In this document: one piece after another, positions 12,724 to 13,864 of the stretch
Layout: every line of letters starts with the position of its first letter
How positions within the stretch are numbered: position 1 is the stretch's first letter
Origin: Pseudomonadota bacterium
GTDB lineage: Bacteria > Desulfobacterota > BSN033 > WVXP01 > G020346125
Direction: 5' to 3'
Assembly (NCBI GenBank): GCA_030608745.1
Contig: JAUWDQ010000044.1
Span: 1-13,864 of the forward strand
DNA: 13,864 nucleotides
Notes under the pieces: model-generated
Told to the model about the DNA's origin: nothing
Databases searched by the model: none
Seen by the model: the letters and a program-made list of their open reading frames with translations, nothing else
Program-made: the position numbers and the translations under genes

Positions 12724-13864
12724 ATGGAAAAGATCGACGTGGTTATCGTGGGAGGAGGCCTCGCAGGTCTCTCCTGTGCATATAACCTTGCCGGGGAAGA
12801 ATTGACGGTCCTGGTCCTCGAAAGGGGTGATTTCTCCGGCAGCAAGAACGTGACCGGGGGCCGAATCTACCTGGGCCCTATCCAGAGATTCATGCCCAAC
12901 CTCTGGGAGGAGGCCCCTTTTGAGCGGCATGTCACGAAAGAAGCCCTAACCCTGATGGCCGGAAACTCCTCAACCACCTTTCAGCTCTCCAGTCAAAGGA
13001 TGAACCAACGGCCCTACCCGAGCTATACCATCCTCAGGTCCACATTCGATCGCTGGCTTGCCGATAAGGTTATGGGAAAAGGGGCCTATGTAATCCCCGA
13101 AAAGAGGGTGGATGGTCTGATGATGGAGGATGGAAGGGTCGTTGGAGTCGTAACAGACGAGGAGGAGATAGCCGCAGAGGTCGTGGTGGCCGCCGATGGT
13201 GTCCTCTCCTTTCTGGCGGAAAAGGCCGGGTTGAGGAAGCCCTTCGAACCACAACATTTCGCCGTCGGGTTCAAGGAAGTCATACAACTCCCCAGGGAAA
13301 AGATAGAGGACCGGTTTGGGCTCAGGGGCGACGAAGGAATGGCACACCTCTTCGTCGGGTCCTTGACCAAGGGGATAATGGGGGGTGGATTTCTCTACAC
13401 CAACCTGGAGAGCATCTCCCTGGGAATGGTAATCGGGATCGACGCAATCAACAAAAGGGAACCGCGGCAGGAGGTTTACCAACTTTTGGATGAATTCAAG
13501 GAATTCACCGAGGTCAAAAAGCTCATTGAAGGGGGAAGTCTCTCCGAATACTCCGCCCACATTATCACAGAGGGTGGAATGGATGTCATGCCCAGGCTCT
13601 ATTCCGACGGCATTTTGGTTGCAGGTGATGCCGCCGGGTTTGGGCTCAACATGCTCATCACGGCGAGGGGGATGGAATACGCCATCGCCTCGGGGGTGAT
13701 GGCTGCCGAGACCATCAAGGAGGCCAAGAAGAAAGGGGATTTTTCCGCCCGGTCCTTGGCCTACTACGAAGATCTCCTGCGGAACAGTTTCCTCCTGAAG
13801 GAGCTCGATACCTTTCGCAACATCCCCTCCATTTTGAAGAATCCCAGATGGTTCAATCACTACC
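12724..13864 (+). CDS. fixC: FixC / ETF:quinone oxidoreductase-like FAD flavoprotein (3' end beyond window)
   Basis: An uninterrupted frame of 380 codons runs from ATG 12724 past the window end. It begins MEKIDVVIVGGGLAGLSCAY, with a GGGLAG dinucleotide-binding loop at 10-15 and Glu33 closing the first Rossmann unit (VLVLERG). SGSKNVTGGRIYLG (38-51) is typical of FixC. AADGVLSFLAEKAG (156-169) and ILVAGDAAGFGLNM (297-310) form the second FAD contact, followed by ARGMEYAIASGVMAAETI. FixC proteins have about 430 residues, so some 50 are missing. The family takes electrons from EtfAB and passes them to quinone, alone or with the ferredoxin-like FixX; fixX would be expected just downstream. GGGGAG at 12712-12717 sets the start, six bases before the ATG. 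The 85-base gap after etfA holds no terminator. Confidence 0.92.
   Translation, partial: MEKIDVVIVGGGLAGLSCAYNLAGEELTVLVLERGDFSGSKNVTGGRIYLGPIQRFMPNLWEEAPFERHVTKEALTLMAGNSSTTFQLSSQRMNQRPYPSYTILRSTFDRWLADKVMGKGAYVIPEKRVDGLMMEDGRVVGVVTDEEEIAAEVVVAADGVLSFLAEKAGLRKPFEPQHFAVGFKEVIQLPREKIEDRFGLRGDEGMAHLFVGSLTKGIMGGGFLYTNLESISLGMVIGIDAINKREPRQEVYQLLDEFKEFTEVKKLIEGGSLSEYSAHIITEGGMDVMPRLYSDGILVAGDAAGFGLNMLITARGMEYAIASGVMAAETIKEAKKKGDFSARSLAYYEDLLRNSFLLKELDTFRNIPSILKNPRWFNHY

Noticed and set aside
12970..13860. 296-codon open frame on the minus strand
   Set aside because: It is antisense to the FixC-like gene, which reads without interruption from 12724 to the window end with two FAD motifs.

Overview
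The window reads as ordinary bacterial chromosome at roughly 50% G+C, with well-formed Shine-Dalgarno sites and mixed gene orientation. The gene content (a group-specific RpoH sigma factor, a DUF1844 protein, an FmdB zinc ribbon, and a CoA-transferase / acyl-CoA dehydrogenase / EtfBA / FixC-like cluster) suits an anaerobic, fatty- or organic-acid-oxidising member of the Desulfobacterota (former Deltaproteobacteria). That placement is inference from gene content only. No rRNA, tRNA, CRISPR array, phage genes or intact insertion sequence was seen.

Layout. (1) 1-2144: the remnant of a membrane flippase-like (YbhN/MprF-type) gene, then an intact HtrA/DegP periplasmic protease. (2) 2145-3914: a 261-bp spacer holding two tiny overlapping ORFs, then leucyl aminopeptidase PepA. 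(3) 4029-5891: a DUF1844 gene on the minus strand, diverging from rpoH (sigma-32) across an A/T-rich spacer. That spacer holds a sigma-70-like promoter, a near-perfect CIRCE operator and a separate 13-bp inverted repeat. An FmdB-family zinc ribbon gene follows rpoH. (4) 5934-7160: coaBC (coenzyme A biosynthesis) on the minus strand. (5) 7320-7751: a PaaI-type hotdog thioesterase, divergent from coaBC, with its own promoter. (6) 7752-8025: an intergenic region with a 113-bp imperfect inverted-repeat element, a strong TTGACA-N17-TATTGT promoter and a perfect 9+9 palindrome just downstream of it. (7) 8026 to the window end: class III CoA-transferase, acyl-CoA dehydrogenase, etfB, a 382-bp repeat-filled gap, etfA, and a FixC/ETF:quinone-oxidoreductase-like flavoprotein cut by the window edge.

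How the genes fit together. Cluster (7) looks like one catabolic and electron-transfer module. A carboxylate is activated by CoA transfer, its thioester is oxidised by the dehydrogenase, electrons pass to EtfAB, and the FixC-like protein passes them on to (mena)quinone or takes part in a Fix-type complex. The thioesterase and coaBC next door also deal with CoA metabolism. HtrA and RpoH form a separate protein-quality-control theme, and the CIRCE site implies that HrcA represses rpoH, so that the two classical heat-shock circuits are stacked.

The points most worth a second look are: the CIRCE-controlled rpoH; the acyl-CoA dehydrogenase that lacks the usual C-terminal catalytic Glu; the repeat block that splits etfB from etfA; the altered flavin-site motifs in EtfA; and the unassigned palindromic operator ahead of the CoA-transferase cluster.
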